From Lachnospiraceae bacterium (GTDB lineage: Bacteria; Bacillota; Clostridia; Lachnospirales; Lachnospiraceae), in NCBI GenBank assembly GCA_015057515.1, contig SVED01000008.1:1-47811 (forward strand): DNA of 47,811 nt, in the 5' to 3' direction. The stretch's first letter is position 1; each line of letters starts with the position of its first letter. This document shows positions 35,852-44,492 of the stretch, piece after piece. The notes beneath the pieces were generated by a model. The model did no database searches and had not been told where the DNA came from. It worked only from the letters and a program-made list of their open reading frames with translations. The position numbers were made by a program, and so were the translations under genes.

Positions 35852-35892
35852 ATCTTAAGAAAATCTTAAAGGTTTGAATAGTTTTATCTTAA
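35852..35892 (+). repeat. Three ATCTTAA repeats, likely OmpR-family regulator site
   Basis: ATCTTAA occurs at 35852-35858, 35863-35869 and 35886-35892, spaced 11 and 23 bases. Direct repeats with an 11-bp period are typical of OmpR/PhoB-family sites. The last overlaps the -35 region of the following gene, whose -10 is CATAAT at 35905-35910 with an extended TGG. Confidence 0.6.
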
Positions 35893-35933
35893 AAATATAT
35901 TTGGCATAATGGTGCTCAAGGAGGAAATAGGAT

Positions 35934-36626
35934 ATGTACAACATTTTAGTATGTGATGATGAAAAGGATATTGTGGAGGCTCTTAATATATACCTTTCCA
36001 GTGAGGGATATACAGTGATAAAGGCTTATAATGGCATGGAAGCCGTGGGGATTGTAGAAAGCCATGAGGTGCACTTGGTGCTGATGGACATAATGATGCC
36101 TGTGATGGACGGAATAAATGCCATGGCAAAGATAAGAGAAAAATCCAATATACCGGTTATATTGCTTACGGCAAAAAGTGAGGACACTGACAAGATACTG
36201 GGTCTTAATGTGGGGGCGGATGATTATGTCACAAAGCCTTTCAACCCGGTGGAGCTTATAGCCAGAGTCAGAGCCCAGCTTAGAAGATATATGTCCCTTG
36301 GAGGGGGAAATGTGGCAAAATCCACAGACAAGCTGGTATTTGGCGGGATAGTGCTGGACGATAAATCCAGAATAGTTACTGTGGATGGGGAGGAAGTGAG
36401 TCTTACCCCTACAGAGTATAAAGTTTTAAGGCTTTTCATGGAAAATGTAGGAAAAGTATTTTCGCCTAGGGATATATATAGAAAGGTTTGGGAGGACGCA
36501 CCTATGGATTCCGAGGGGACGGTAGCTGTACATATCAGACACCTTAGGGAAAAAATAGAGATAAACCCTTCAGAGCCAAGATACCTTAAGGTGGTATGGG
36601 GACAGGGTTACAAATTGGAGGAATGA
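35934..36626 (+). CDS. OmpR-family response regulator
   Basis: A 230-residue two-component regulator. Receiver domain with DDE at 8-10, phospho-acceptor Asp52 (VLMDIMMPVMDG) and the switch lysine in DYVTKPFNPVEL; winged-helix output domain with LTPTEYKVLRLF and GTVAVHIRHLREKIE. GGAGG precedes the ATG. The histidine kinase gene overlaps the stop. The repeats upstream suggest it regulates itself. Signal and targets are unknown; the Na/phosphate transporter downstream is separated by a terminator. Confidence 0.95.
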   Translation: MYNILVCDDEKDIVEALNIYLSSEGYTVIKAYNGMEAVGIVESHEVHLVLMDIMMPVMDGINAMAKIREKSNIPVILLTAKSEDTDKILGLNVGADDYVTKPFNPVELIARVRAQLRRYMSLGGGNVAKSTDKLVFGGIVLDDKSRIVTVDGEEVSLTPTEYKVLRLFMENVGKVFSPRDIYRKVWEDAPMDSEGTVAVHIRHLREKIEINPSEPRYLKVVWGQGYKLEE

Positions 36627-36628
36627 TG

Positions 36629-39016
36629 ATGAATAAAGTAAAAGAAAATAGAGTTTTGAAGGTAATTGCAAGTATACTGTTTTCTATGGCTGCTGTAATG
36701 GCTTTGATTAGTGGAATTGTGTTTATAATAGCCATAAAAAATGACTACTACAATGAAAATGGAAAAGAGAGAGTAAGGGAAGATATTTTAGGTGAAATAT
36801 GCTACAGGTATGAGGATAATGCAATAAATTGGTATATTTCGCTCATTGGTGAAGATGGATATTTGAAAGATTATGAGTATGATAGCTTCGAGGAATATTT
36901 TTCGGAGGAAAACACCAACTACTTTTTTACAATAGAACCTGTTTTGGAGGAAACTGGAGAAGAAAATTATCCTACGCTAGATAACTACTATACGGATGAC
37001 TATCAATACAAGAATAGTAGAAGGCATACTATTTGTTATACTGGAGATGTACAAACATTTACGTATAAATTGAGTTTTGAGGATCTGATGTTTAATGGTG
37101 ACATCCACTTTTACGGAGTGGAGCAGATTGAAGAAGAGTATTATGAAACTACTCAAGTGCAAAATGCAGAAGAGTATTATGAAACTACTCGAGTGCAAAA
37201 TGTAGAAGAAATCCCATATACTGTTTATGGGGATGATGGTGTGCTGGGTAGAGAGGATGTATTATCATACAACGTGTATGAGGAGGGAGATGGCTTTACC
37301 ATTGAACTTATTCTCGATGGTGGCTATATCCTTTGTGACATTAATAATGGAGACTTTGTGGCTTCTTATGAGAAATTCAAGAATGATTTAGGTAAAAATT
37401 ATAATAATATCCAAGTATTGGATTATTACTATGACGAAAATAGCGAAGACCTGATGGTTGATTTTGTATGTGAAAACTACTTTGAAATTAAGCTTACAAG
37501 TTATGTAAAATCAGACCTTACCGCTTATGATGATTTTAAGTCATCATATATGCTTAGATATACAACTAAGGTGCTTGATGCAGCCTTGCCTTGTCTTATA
37601 ATTTCAGTTTTAATGCTCTTGGTTACATTTGTATATATGATTGTGTCAGCGGGTCATAAAGCAGGAGAGGAAGGGATATATCTCTGTGGATTTCATAGAG
37701 TACCATTTGATATTGTAGTTGGAGCATATTTTGTTCTCATAGTTGCAGTGATTTGCTTTTTGGAGGAAATAACAGGAGCATATTTTACAATAATGGTGAC
37801 AAGTCTAATTGCCATAGCATTACTTGCTCTTGTTACTCCGGTTATGATATATACAGTTTCTGTAAGAATTAAGAAAGGAAATATGTTTGCCAATACATTG
37901 ATATGGAAACTTTTAAGATGGTTTGGCAAAACTATGGGTACCGGATTCAAATACATAAGAGAGAATTTTAATCTATATTGGAAATGGATAGGTGCATACG
38001 GTCTTTTATCTTTGGTAGAGCTGTTTATATGCTTTGCTATTGCAGACATAGAGGGAGTTATGCTGCTGTGGTTTTTTGAAAAAATAGTTTTTTCTTTCGT
38101 GTTTATTATTGCCATATCCAACATGCAAAAGCTTAAGCATGGTGCAAATGAAATTGCAAAGGGCAATATGGCATATACCATTAACACAGAAAAAATGCTG
38201 TGGGAATTTAAGGCCCATGGGGAGAATCTAAATTGCATCAGGGATGGTATTCAGGTTGCTGTAGATGAGAGAATGAAGAGCGAGCATATGAAGACTGAAC
38301 TTATTACCAATGTTTCCCATGACATAAAGACACCGCTTACCTCAATTATTAACTATGTGGACCTTCTATCTAAGGAGGAGTTGAAAAATGAAAAAGCGGT
38401 TGAGTATCTGGAGGTTTTAGACAGACAGTCTGCCAAACTGAAAAAGCTAATTCAGGACCTTATTGATGCATCTAAGGCTTCTACAGGAAATATGAAGGTA
38501 GACTTTGCAAAGGTAGATGTAAAGGTTCTTATAGAACAGTCTCTTGGAGAATTTTCTGACAAGCTGGAAGAAAAAGGGCTTACGCCGGTGGTGAATGTGC
38601 GCACTGAAAATACAGAGGTTATGGCTGATGGAAGACATTTATGGAGAGTTATAGATAATCTTGTAAGTAACATTGCCAAATATGCTCAAGAGGGTACAAG
38701 AGTCTATATGGACGTTGCTAGAATTTCACTGGAAGATATCCCTTCAAATGTAGATGTAGACAGTATTATTTCTGGAAGACAGGAAAACTCAAAGGATGGT
38801 ATTTTAAAGGTCACTTTTAAAAATATTTCTAAGGAGGAACTCAATATAAGCGGAGATGAACTTATGGAAAGGTTTGTCAGAGGCGATAAATCAAGAAATA
38901 CAGAAGGCAATGGTCTGGGTATTTCCATAGCCAAAAGTCTTATGAAATTACAAAGGGGAGACCTTCAGATTGTTGTAGACGGAGACCTTTTTAAGGCTGA
39001 ATTATACCTAATGTAA
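36629..39016 (+). CDS. Sensor histidine kinase with large extracellular domain
   Basis: A 795-residue kinase. One membrane segment (about 12-35), a long, acidic, tyrosine-rich extracellular domain (about 40-310), then several membrane segments (about 315-500) and a HisKA/HATPase core: NVSHDIKTPLTSIINY (phospho-acceptor His near 563), N box WRVIDNLVSNIAKYA, and NTEGNGLGISIAK. Three consecutive ATGs (36623, 36626, 36629) overlap the regulator stop; 36629 fits GGAGG best. The external part contains a recent 36-bp tandem duplication encoding AEEYYETTxVQN twice. Partner of the regulator just upstream. Confidence 0.93.
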   Translation: MNKVKENRVLKVIASILFSMAAVMALISGIVFIIAIKNDYYNENGKERVREDILGEICYRYEDNAINWYISLIGEDGYLKDYEYDSFEEYFSEENTNYFFTIEPVLEETGEENYPTLDNYYTDDYQYKNSRRHTICYTGDVQTFTYKLSFEDLMFNGDIHFYGVEQIEEEYYETTQVQNAEEYYETTRVQNVEEIPYTVYGDDGVLGREDVLSYNVYEEGDGFTIELILDGGYILCDINNGDFVASYEKFKNDLGKNYNNIQVLDYYYDENSEDLMVDFVCENYFEIKLTSYVKSDLTAYDDFKSSYMLRYTTKVLDAALPCLIISVLMLLVTFVYMIVSAGHKAGEEGIYLCGFHRVPFDIVVGAYFVLIVAVICFLEEITGAYFTIMVTSLIAIALLALVTPVMIYTVSVRIKKGNMFANTLIWKLLRWFGKTMGTGFKYIRENFNLYWKWIGAYGLLSLVELFICFAIADIEGVMLLWFFEKIVFSFVFIIAISNMQKLKHGANEIAKGNMAYTINTEKMLWEFKAHGENLNCIRDGIQVAVDERMKSEHMKTELITNVSHDIKTPLTSIINYVDLLSKEELKNEKAVEYLEVLDRQSAKLKKLIQDLIDASKASTGNMKVDFAKVDVKVLIEQSLGEFSDKLEEKGLTPVVNVRTENTEVMADGRHLWRVIDNLVSNIAKYAQEGTRVYMDVARISLEDIPSNVDVDSIISGRQENSKDGILKVTFKNISKEELNISGDELMERFVRGDKSRNTEGNGLGISIAKSLMKLQRGDLQIVVDGDLFKAELYLM
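37133..37204 (+). repeat. 36-bp tandem duplication inside the kinase extracellular domain
   Basis: Copies at 37133-37168 and 37169-37204 differ at only two bases (CAA/CGA, GCA/GTA), encoding EEYYETTQVQNA and EEYYETTRVQNV. In-frame and recent. Confidence 0.9.
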
Positions 39017-39066
39017 AATGTAGGTAAAGTTTATAAATAATTATTGACAGAGGGTTGTGTAAAATG

Positions 39067-39111
39067 TTAGTGTTGTTCTTGTGGTTTTTGCCACATAACA
39101 ACACTAATTTT
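39067..39111 (+). terminator. Terminator after the histidine kinase
   Basis: TTAGTGTTGTT (39067-39077) pairs with AACAACACTAA (39097-39107), with an inner GTGG/CCAC stem, followed by TTTTG. Confidence 0.85.
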
Positions 39112-39170
39112 GTATTGTATGGAAAGATATAGAAGATACTATATCATATTAAAAACACAAGGAGAACAGT

Positions 39171-40934
39171 ATGGATATTTTCGGAGTGCTGTCTATGATA
39201 GGTGGCTTGTCCTTGTTCCTTTACGGTATGCATGTAATGGGCGAAGCTCTTGCCAAGATGTCAGGCGGTAAATTAGAACAGATTTTAGAAAAACTAACAA
39301 GTAACAAAGGAATGGCCGTTCTTTTGGGCGCAGGAGTAACAGCGGTTATTCAGTCCTCGTCAGCCACAACCGTAATGGTTGTAGGTTTTGTTAACTCAGG
39401 TATTATGAAGCTTAGACAGGCTATTGGTATCATAATGGGTGCTAATATAGGTACAACTATTACTTCATGGATTTTGAGTTTAAGTGGTCTTGAGGGAGAT
39501 AATATATTTGTAAAGCTGCTTAAGCCTACCTCCTTTACACCTATACTTGCTTTGATTGGCGTTGTGTTCTTGGTCTTTATGAAGAGCGAAAAAAAGCATA
39601 ATTTGGGAACTATATTATTAGGATTTTCAGTTCTTATGTTTGGTATGAACGCTATGAGTAGCGCAGTTGAACCACTTAGGGATGTCCCAGAATTTAGAAA
39701 CATACTCACTATGTTTGAGAATCCTATCTTAGGTATGCTTGCAGGACTCGTGCTTACAGCTGTTATTCAGTCATCCTCTGCATCTGTTGGTATTCTTCAG
39801 TCCTTGTGTGTAACAGGGGCTATAACCTATGCCAATGCGGTTCCTATCATTATGGGACAAAATATAGGTACCTGTATAACTGCAATAATTTCTTCCTTAG
39901 GTGCCAGCAAGGATGCAAAGAGAGCTGCAGCAGTTCATTTTTACTTTAATGTATTGGGAACAACCATATTTATGGTGCTGTTCTATCTAATAAATGTATT
40001 TGTGCCTTGGCCATTTTTAAATGATGTGGCAGGAGAGGCAGGTATCGCAGTGGTTCATACAACGTTTAATGTTCTTGCTACTGTAGTACTTCTCCCATTG
40101 TCAGGTGCTCTTGAGTACCTTGCAGTTAAAACAATCAAGGACAAAGATGAGGATGATAAAGAGCAGGATGCTGTGCTTCAGGTTCTCGACCCTATATTCC
40201 TTGATCAGCCTGGATTTGCTATTGCTCAGTGCCAAAAGGTTGCAGTTCATATGGCAAAAGCATCAAGAGATGTTGTGATGGAGGCTATTTCTCTCATCGA
40301 TGCATACGATGAAGAAAAAGCTGCTCATGTTAGATATGTAGAAGACAAAGTAGATGTATACGAGGACGAACTTGGCTCATATCTTCTGAAATTAAGCTTG
40401 AAAGATCTTTCTCACGACGATAGCCAAACTCTTTCTACATTGCTTCACTCTGTTGGAGATATTGAGCGTATCTCAGATCTTTCCGTAGATATACTCTTGG
40501 GCGTGGAACAGATGTACAAGAAGGAACAAAAATTCTCCAAGAAAGCTATGGCGGAGCTTGCTGTTTATGGAAATGCCCTAAAGGATATTTTGGACCTTAC
40601 AGTTTCAGCACTGGAGAATAACGATAAGGATAAGGCTCTGATGGTTCAGCCTCTCGAGGATCTCATTGATAATATGAACAAAGAACTTAAGAAACGTCAT
40701 GTTAAGCGTCTTAAGAAGGGTAAATGTACTATCGAGCTTGGTATCAGCTTATCTGATATTACAGATACTTATGAGCGTATCTCAGACCACTGCTCTAACA
40801 TTGCAGTATGTATCATCCAAGTGGATGATGATGACTTTGAGGCTCATGGATATCGTAAGGAGCAGAAACTTGCAGATGATGCATGGTTTGCAAAGAAGTA
40901 TGATGAATTTGAGGCACAGTACATGTTGCCATAA
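39171..40934 (+). CDS. Na/Pi cotransporter family protein with PhoU-like domain
   Basis: A 587-residue membrane protein. The N-terminal half has two inverted transport repeats, each with the QSSSA signature (AVIQSSSATTVMVVGFVNSG near 62 and AVIQSSSASVGIL near 198), as in the NptA/SLC34 sodium-phosphate symporters. The C-terminal third (from about 350) is a helical PhoU-like domain (HMAKASRDVVMEAISLI, LHSVGDIERISDLS, YERISDHCSNIAVCI). AAGGAG precedes the ATG. It probably moves phosphate with sodium, though some members carry out regulatory roles. It is alone between two terminators. Confidence 0.93.
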   Translation: MDIFGVLSMIGGLSLFLYGMHVMGEALAKMSGGKLEQILEKLTSNKGMAVLLGAGVTAVIQSSSATTVMVVGFVNSGIMKLRQAIGIIMGANIGTTITSWILSLSGLEGDNIFVKLLKPTSFTPILALIGVVFLVFMKSEKKHNLGTILLGFSVLMFGMNAMSSAVEPLRDVPEFRNILTMFENPILGMLAGLVLTAVIQSSSASVGILQSLCVTGAITYANAVPIIMGQNIGTCITAIISSLGASKDAKRAAAVHFYFNVLGTTIFMVLFYLINVFVPWPFLNDVAGEAGIAVVHTTFNVLATVVLLPLSGALEYLAVKTIKDKDEDDKEQDAVLQVLDPIFLDQPGFAIAQCQKVAVHMAKASRDVVMEAISLIDAYDEEKAAHVRYVEDKVDVYEDELGSYLLKLSLKDLSHDDSQTLSTLLHSVGDIERISDLSVDILLGVEQMYKKEQKFSKKAMAELAVYGNALKDILDLTVSALENNDKDKALMVQPLEDLIDNMNKELKKRHVKRLKKGKCTIELGISLSDITDTYERISDHCSNIAVCIIQVDDDDFEAHGYRKEQKLADDAWFAKKYDEFEAQYMLP

Positions 40935-40980
40935 TATGTTGGTGAGATATAATAGTTAATAAATTAATAAGATGGATTGT

Positions 40981-41015
40981 AAGGCAGTTGCACTGGGTGT
41001 GACTGCCTTGTTTTA
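40981..41015 (+). terminator. Terminator after the Na/Pi cotransporter gene
   Basis: AAGGCAGT (40981-40988) pairs with ACTGCCTT (41002-41009), followed by GTTTT. Confidence 0.8.
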
Positions 41016-41059
41016 TGTAAACTTATATAAAAAATCCTTGATGTCTTTTTCAAACCCCC

Positions 41060-41088
41060 TTGACATATGTATAAAACTGCTGTATATA
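41060..41088 (+). promoter_or_regulatory. Sigma-A promoter of the GntR-ABC module
   Basis: TTGACA at 41060-41065, 17 bases, TATATA at 41083-41088. Overlaps an inverted repeat that is probably the operator of the GntR protein of the same operon. Confidence 0.8.
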
Positions 41089-41098
41089 TACATATACA
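41081..41098. promoter_or_regulatory. Inverted-repeat operator for a YtrA-type GntR regulator
   Basis: TGTATAT-ATAC-ATATACA: two perfect 7-bp half sites around a 4-bp centre, covering the -10 box. A further half-site-like GATATACAC lies just downstream (41104-41112). YtrA-subfamily regulators bind such TGTATA-type repeats over their own promoters. Confidence 0.65.
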
Positions 41099-41129
41099 CA
41101 GTTGATATACACGGTGGGGAGGTAAAGGT

Positions 41130-41990
41130 GTGTTAGTAGATTTAAAGGATATGAATAAAGTCTTGGGGAATTTCAGACTGAAGGATATCTCTATGGAGCT
41201 TCCTGAAGGATTTATACTAGGCCTGATAGGTCCTAATGGTGCAGGTAAAACTTCTCTTATTCACATTCTCCTTGGACTATATGAGCCTACTGGGGGTCAG
41301 GTTTTAATAGATGGGATGAGTTATGAGGACAGTGAGGATGAAATTAAAAACCTTATAGGAACAGTTCTTTTGGAAGATATGTTTGAGCCGGGAACAAGCC
41401 TAATTAAAAATGGTGCATACTACGGTTCGTATTACAAGAATTTCAGTATGGAAGAATATGAGGGGTATCTTGAACGATTTGAATTAGACAAGAGTAAGAA
41501 ATTTGGTAAGCTGTCCAAGGGACAGAAGTTAAAGGCACAATTTGCATTTGCCCTGTCACACCATGCAAAGCTACTTATCTTAGATGAACCCACAGGAAAC
41601 TTTGACCCAAAGTTTAGAAAAGAGTTTTTCAAGGTGCTTAAGGAATATATAGCAGATGGGACCAAGAGCGTAATTTTATCCACCCATCTGACGGAGGACT
41701 TAGATAAGATGGCAGATTATATTCTTTACATAGAGAAAGGGAAAACAATATTCTCAGGGGATATAGAGAAGCTTAGAGACAGTTATAGATTAGTTACAGG
41801 GGAGAGATACAAGATAAATCTTATCCCTGCAGACAGAGTTATACATAAGGAGGATGGTACTTATGGCACAAAGGCACTTGTTACCCATAAACCCAGATAC
41901 ACCTACGATAAAGAGGTTACAGTGGCTGTGCCAACCTTAGAGGAGCTTATGTATTTTACTACCAAAAGAAGGGACGGTGGTAGGAGATGA
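41130..41990 (+). CDS. ABC transporter ATP-binding protein (GntR module, first)
   Basis: A 286-residue ATPase with a GTG start behind GGGGAGG. Walker A GPNGAGKTS (near 34-42), a degenerate signature LSKGQKLKAQFAFAL, Walker B LLILDEPTGNFD and STHLTEDLD are visible; an 80-residue C-terminal extension follows. The LSKGQK signature and the linked YtrA-type regulator place it with the YtrB/BcrA-like group. The permease gene overlaps its end by four bases. Confidence 0.92.
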   Translation: MLVDLKDMNKVLGNFRLKDISMELPEGFILGLIGPNGAGKTSLIHILLGLYEPTGGQVLIDGMSYEDSEDEIKNLIGTVLLEDMFEPGTSLIKNGAYYGSYYKNFSMEEYEGYLERFELDKSKKFGKLSKGQKLKAQFAFALSHHAKLLILDEPTGNFDPKFRKEFFKVLKEYIADGTKSVILSTHLTEDLDKMADYILYIEKGKTIFSGDIEKLRDSYRLVTGERYKINLIPADRVIHKEDGTYGTKALVTHKPRYTYDKEVTVAVPTLEELMYFTTKRRDGGRR

Positions 41991-42661
41991 TGAATATTAT
42001 TGTGAGAGATTATTTTGCAGGGTTTAAGGTGAAGAATGGAACTGATGGCTGGAAATATCTTGCCTGGCCTATAATATATTTCTTGTTTTTTCTTCCGGCA
42101 ATAGACGGTTATTTTGATAACCCCGTATATCTTCTAAAATACTTATCTTTTGGTGTGCCGATTATATTTATTTTGATTGCAGGAGTTACACATCCCATGA
42201 AGCTTCCTAAGATGATGCATCTTGTGCCTATGACTACTGAGGAGAGAAAAAGTTATATTACAAAATCGGTATGGTTCAAAATAATATTTGGAATTGCTGT
42301 TGGGGCAATTTGTATTACACCCGTATTGTTAGTTGGGGAAATGCACATAAGTGTATGGGCCTTGCAGATGTATAACTTTATGACGTTTGCGATAATTAGT
42401 TCAAGAATGGGTAAAAGTTCGAATGGTTCTGACTTGTGGAGAGGAGTAATGATGGTTATAGAGACTATATGGATTACTATAATCAGCTACCTTATGTTAT
42501 ACAAAATTACTTATGGAACAAAGAATGGACGTACCAGTGTAGAATGGAAGTTTGCCTTGTTATCTGTGCTCCTATCCTTTTTTATGACTATATATGTTGT
42601 TACAGACTGGAAGAAGAGGATTAATGAGGCTATAGATTACGAACGTAGCTATTCGAAGTAA
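41987..42661 (+). CDS. Membrane permease of the GntR-ABC module (first)
   Basis: A 224-residue protein with about six hydrophobic segments (near 24-42, 50-74, 101-125, 130-147, 155-175, 190-210). It overlaps the ATPase gene (ATGATG at the stop) and is followed 14 bases later by the GntR gene. No family signature beyond topology is clear; it pairs with the preceding ATPase. Confidence 0.8.
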   Translation: MMNIIVRDYFAGFKVKNGTDGWKYLAWPIIYFLFFLPAIDGYFDNPVYLLKYLSFGVPIIFILIAGVTHPMKLPKMMHLVPMTTEERKSYITKSVWFKIIFGIAVGAICITPVLLVGEMHISVWALQMYNFMTFAIISSRMGKSSNGSDLWRGVMMVIETIWITIISYLMLYKITYGTKNGRTSVEWKFALLSVLLSFFMTIYVVTDWKKRINEAIDYERSYSK

Positions 42662-42675
42662 GGGAAAGGTGAAAT

Positions 42676-43044
42676 ATGAAAATAGTAATACAACCCCAGG
42701 GTACATTGGCAATCTATGAGCAGATTGTCAATCAATTGAAAAATGCCATTGTCACCGGAGAACTTGTGGCAGGGGAAGCCTTGCCCTCTATCAGAGCTTT
42801 GGCGGGAGATTTGGATGTCAGTGTAATAACTACTAAGCGTGCTTACGAGGAGCTTGAAAAGGAAGGGCTGATTCGTTCAGTAGCAGGAAAGGGCTTTTAT
42901 GTCTGCGAATATAACACGGATTATCTTAAGGAGAAGCAGCTTGTTATGCTGGAGAAGAGAATGACTGAGGTAATCGCAGATGCTAAACAGGCAGGACTTT
43001 GTGCAAATGACATAAAAGAGATGGTGGATGCATTGTTCAATTAA
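42676..43044 (+). CDS. GntR family regulator, YtrA subfamily
   Basis: A 122-residue repressor-type regulator. The N-terminal winged helix (YEQIVNQLKNAIVTGELVAGEALPSIRALAGDLDVSVITTKRAYEELEKEGLI) is the GntR signature, with the short C-terminal helical part (about 45 residues) of the YtrA subfamily, which typically controls ABC transporter operons answering cell-wall antibiotics. It sits between two ATPase/permease pairs and most likely represses the promoter at 41060 through the inverted repeat there. Confidence 0.93.
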   Translation: MKIVIQPQGTLAIYEQIVNQLKNAIVTGELVAGEALPSIRALAGDLDVSVITTKRAYEELEKEGLIRSVAGKGFYVCEYNTDYLKEKQLVMLEKRMTEVIADAKQAGLCANDIKEMVDALFN

Positions 43045-43098
43045 TTGTAATGCTGTTTTTGGTGGAAGGTATAGATGGAGAAATAGTAGAGGGAAAAT

Positions 43099-43752
43099 AT
43101 GTTGTTAGAATTTGTAAACGTAACAGGAAAAAAAGGAAGATTTAAATTAGATAATGTGAGTTTTTCGCTTCCGGCGGGTTATATTATGGGACTGGCAGGT
43201 GTAAATGGTGCAGGAAAGACTACCCTTATAGATTACATTATGAATGGAAAGAAAAGATATACAGGAACCATCAAAATAGATGGGGTGGACATACGGGAAA
43301 ATCACGCGGATATGCGTAACTTAATAGGTTTTGTGTCTGATGAAAATGTATTTTTTGAGGATAGAACCTGCGATCAGAATGTGGAGCTTATGTCTATGTT
43401 CTACAAGGACTTTGATGGAGACATATATAAGCAGGCTATGAAAGATATGAATGTAGCTGGAGGGCTTACCCTAAGCAAGATGTCTAGAGGAGAGAGAATG
43501 AAGTTTCAGATGGCATTTGCTATGGCACATAAGCCGGCCATATATCTTTTGGATGAGGTGACTGCCGGTATGGATCCCGTGTTTAGAATAGACTTTTTCA
43601 GGATGCTTCACAAGGTTATAGAGGATGAGGGTGCATCAGTCTTGATGACCTCTCATATAGAGTCGGAAATGGAACAAAAGATGGACTACCTGGGAGTGCT
43701 GGAGGAAGGACGACTGGTGGAGTTCGGGGAAAGTCTGGAGGTGCTTGGATAG
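43099..43752 (+). CDS. ABC transporter ATP-binding protein (GntR module, second)
   Basis: A 217-residue ATPase with Walker A AGVNGAGKTTL (near 33-43), signature LSKMSRGERMKFQMAFAM, Walker B YLLDEVTAGMDPVF (a Glu-Val instead of the usual Glu-Pro) and TSHIESEM. It follows the GntR gene by 54 bases and abuts the next gene (stop TAG, then ATG). It resembles the first ATPase of the module but is shorter, without the C-terminal extension. Confidence 0.9.
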   Translation: MLLEFVNVTGKKGRFKLDNVSFSLPAGYIMGLAGVNGAGKTTLIDYIMNGKKRYTGTIKIDGVDIRENHADMRNLIGFVSDENVFFEDRTCDQNVELMSMFYKDFDGDIYKQAMKDMNVAGGLTLSKMSRGERMKFQMAFAMAHKPAIYLLDEVTAGMDPVFRIDFFRMLHKVIEDEGASVLMTSHIESEMEQKMDYLGVLEEGRLVEFGESLEVLG

Positions 43753-44286
43753 ATGGAAGAAAAAGAATATATAGAAAATCAGCAAAGTATTATAGAGAGT
43801 TTTTTTAAAACCTACAGAACATATGATGTAAGTGATATAGGTTACAAGATAGTTATAGTGCTGTTTACTTTTATACAGATGATATTCTTTGTTTTGCCCT
43901 ACGAATATATGTGTGAAGGAAAATCGTTTAACTATGTTAACGTATCGGATTATATGGAGTTTTTTGGATTGATGATATTGTTCGTAACAATCCCCCCTAC
44001 ATTTTACATTCACTCTTATAAAATTCATGAGGAAAAAGGGGCGATTGGAAGTATTTACGGTAAGCTTAAGTATCTGCCACTTTCACTGAAGGCTTTAAGA
44101 ATATTTAGATTTCGCAAAATGACAAGATTCATCCTTAAAACCTTTTTAATATGTGCAGTGTTGCAGCTGGGGATCAGTCTTCTTGCGTACCAGCGAATTA
44201 TGGTAGGGACCCTAATTCATATTGGAATATATGGTTTTGGAATACCATTTTTGGCGGGAAGTGTTCTGGTGTGGACCACAAAATAG
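43753..44286 (+). CDS. Membrane protein of the GntR-ABC module (second)
   Basis: A 177-residue membrane protein with about four hydrophobic segments (near 31-49, 69-88, 119-137, 148-172) and a basic loop (KLKYLPLSLKALRIFRFRKMTR). It starts directly after the stop of the ATPase, so it is probably its permease. It is smaller than the first permease of the module; no family recognised. Confidence 0.77.
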   Translation: MEEKEYIENQQSIIESFFKTYRTYDVSDIGYKIVIVLFTFIQMIFFVLPYEYMCEGKSFNYVNVSDYMEFFGLMILFVTIPPTFYIHSYKIHEEKGAIGSIYGKLKYLPLSLKALRIFRFRKMTRFILKTFLICAVLQLGISLLAYQRIMVGTLIHIGIYGFGIPFLAGSVLVWTTK

Positions 44287-44394
44287 TAGGTAAATGAAAA
44301 GTTTACCGAATTAGGTGCCCGTTTTTTAGTGATGGCAAAAAGGTAACTATAAGTGACCTTTTGTAATTTCACAAAAGAAAAATGTAAAATATAC

Positions 44395-44423
44395 TTGACA
44401 TTGCGTAAGGACGATCATATAAT
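44395..44423 (+). promoter_or_regulatory. Consensus sigma-A promoter of the XRE-ABC module
   Basis: TTGACA at 44395-44400, exactly 17 bases, TATAAT at 44418-44423: a perfect match to consensus in both boxes, the only one seen in this window. A CGAT/ATCG inverted pair brackets the -10 box (44412-44425), perhaps a regulator site. Confidence 0.9.
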
Positions 44424-44492
44424 CGGTTTCACAGAGGAAGAAAAAAGAATATATATGAGACACAAAAAGATTATATGATGGAGGGTACATAT

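Noticed and set aside
39044-39072. TTGACA upstream of the kinase terminator as a promoter
   Set aside because: No -10 at 16-18 bases; the nearest TAAAAT is only 10 bases away and the region ends in a terminator.
43636-44028. 130-codon minus-strand frame over the second ATPase and permease
   Set aside because: Antisense to two well-supported genes; no initiation signal.
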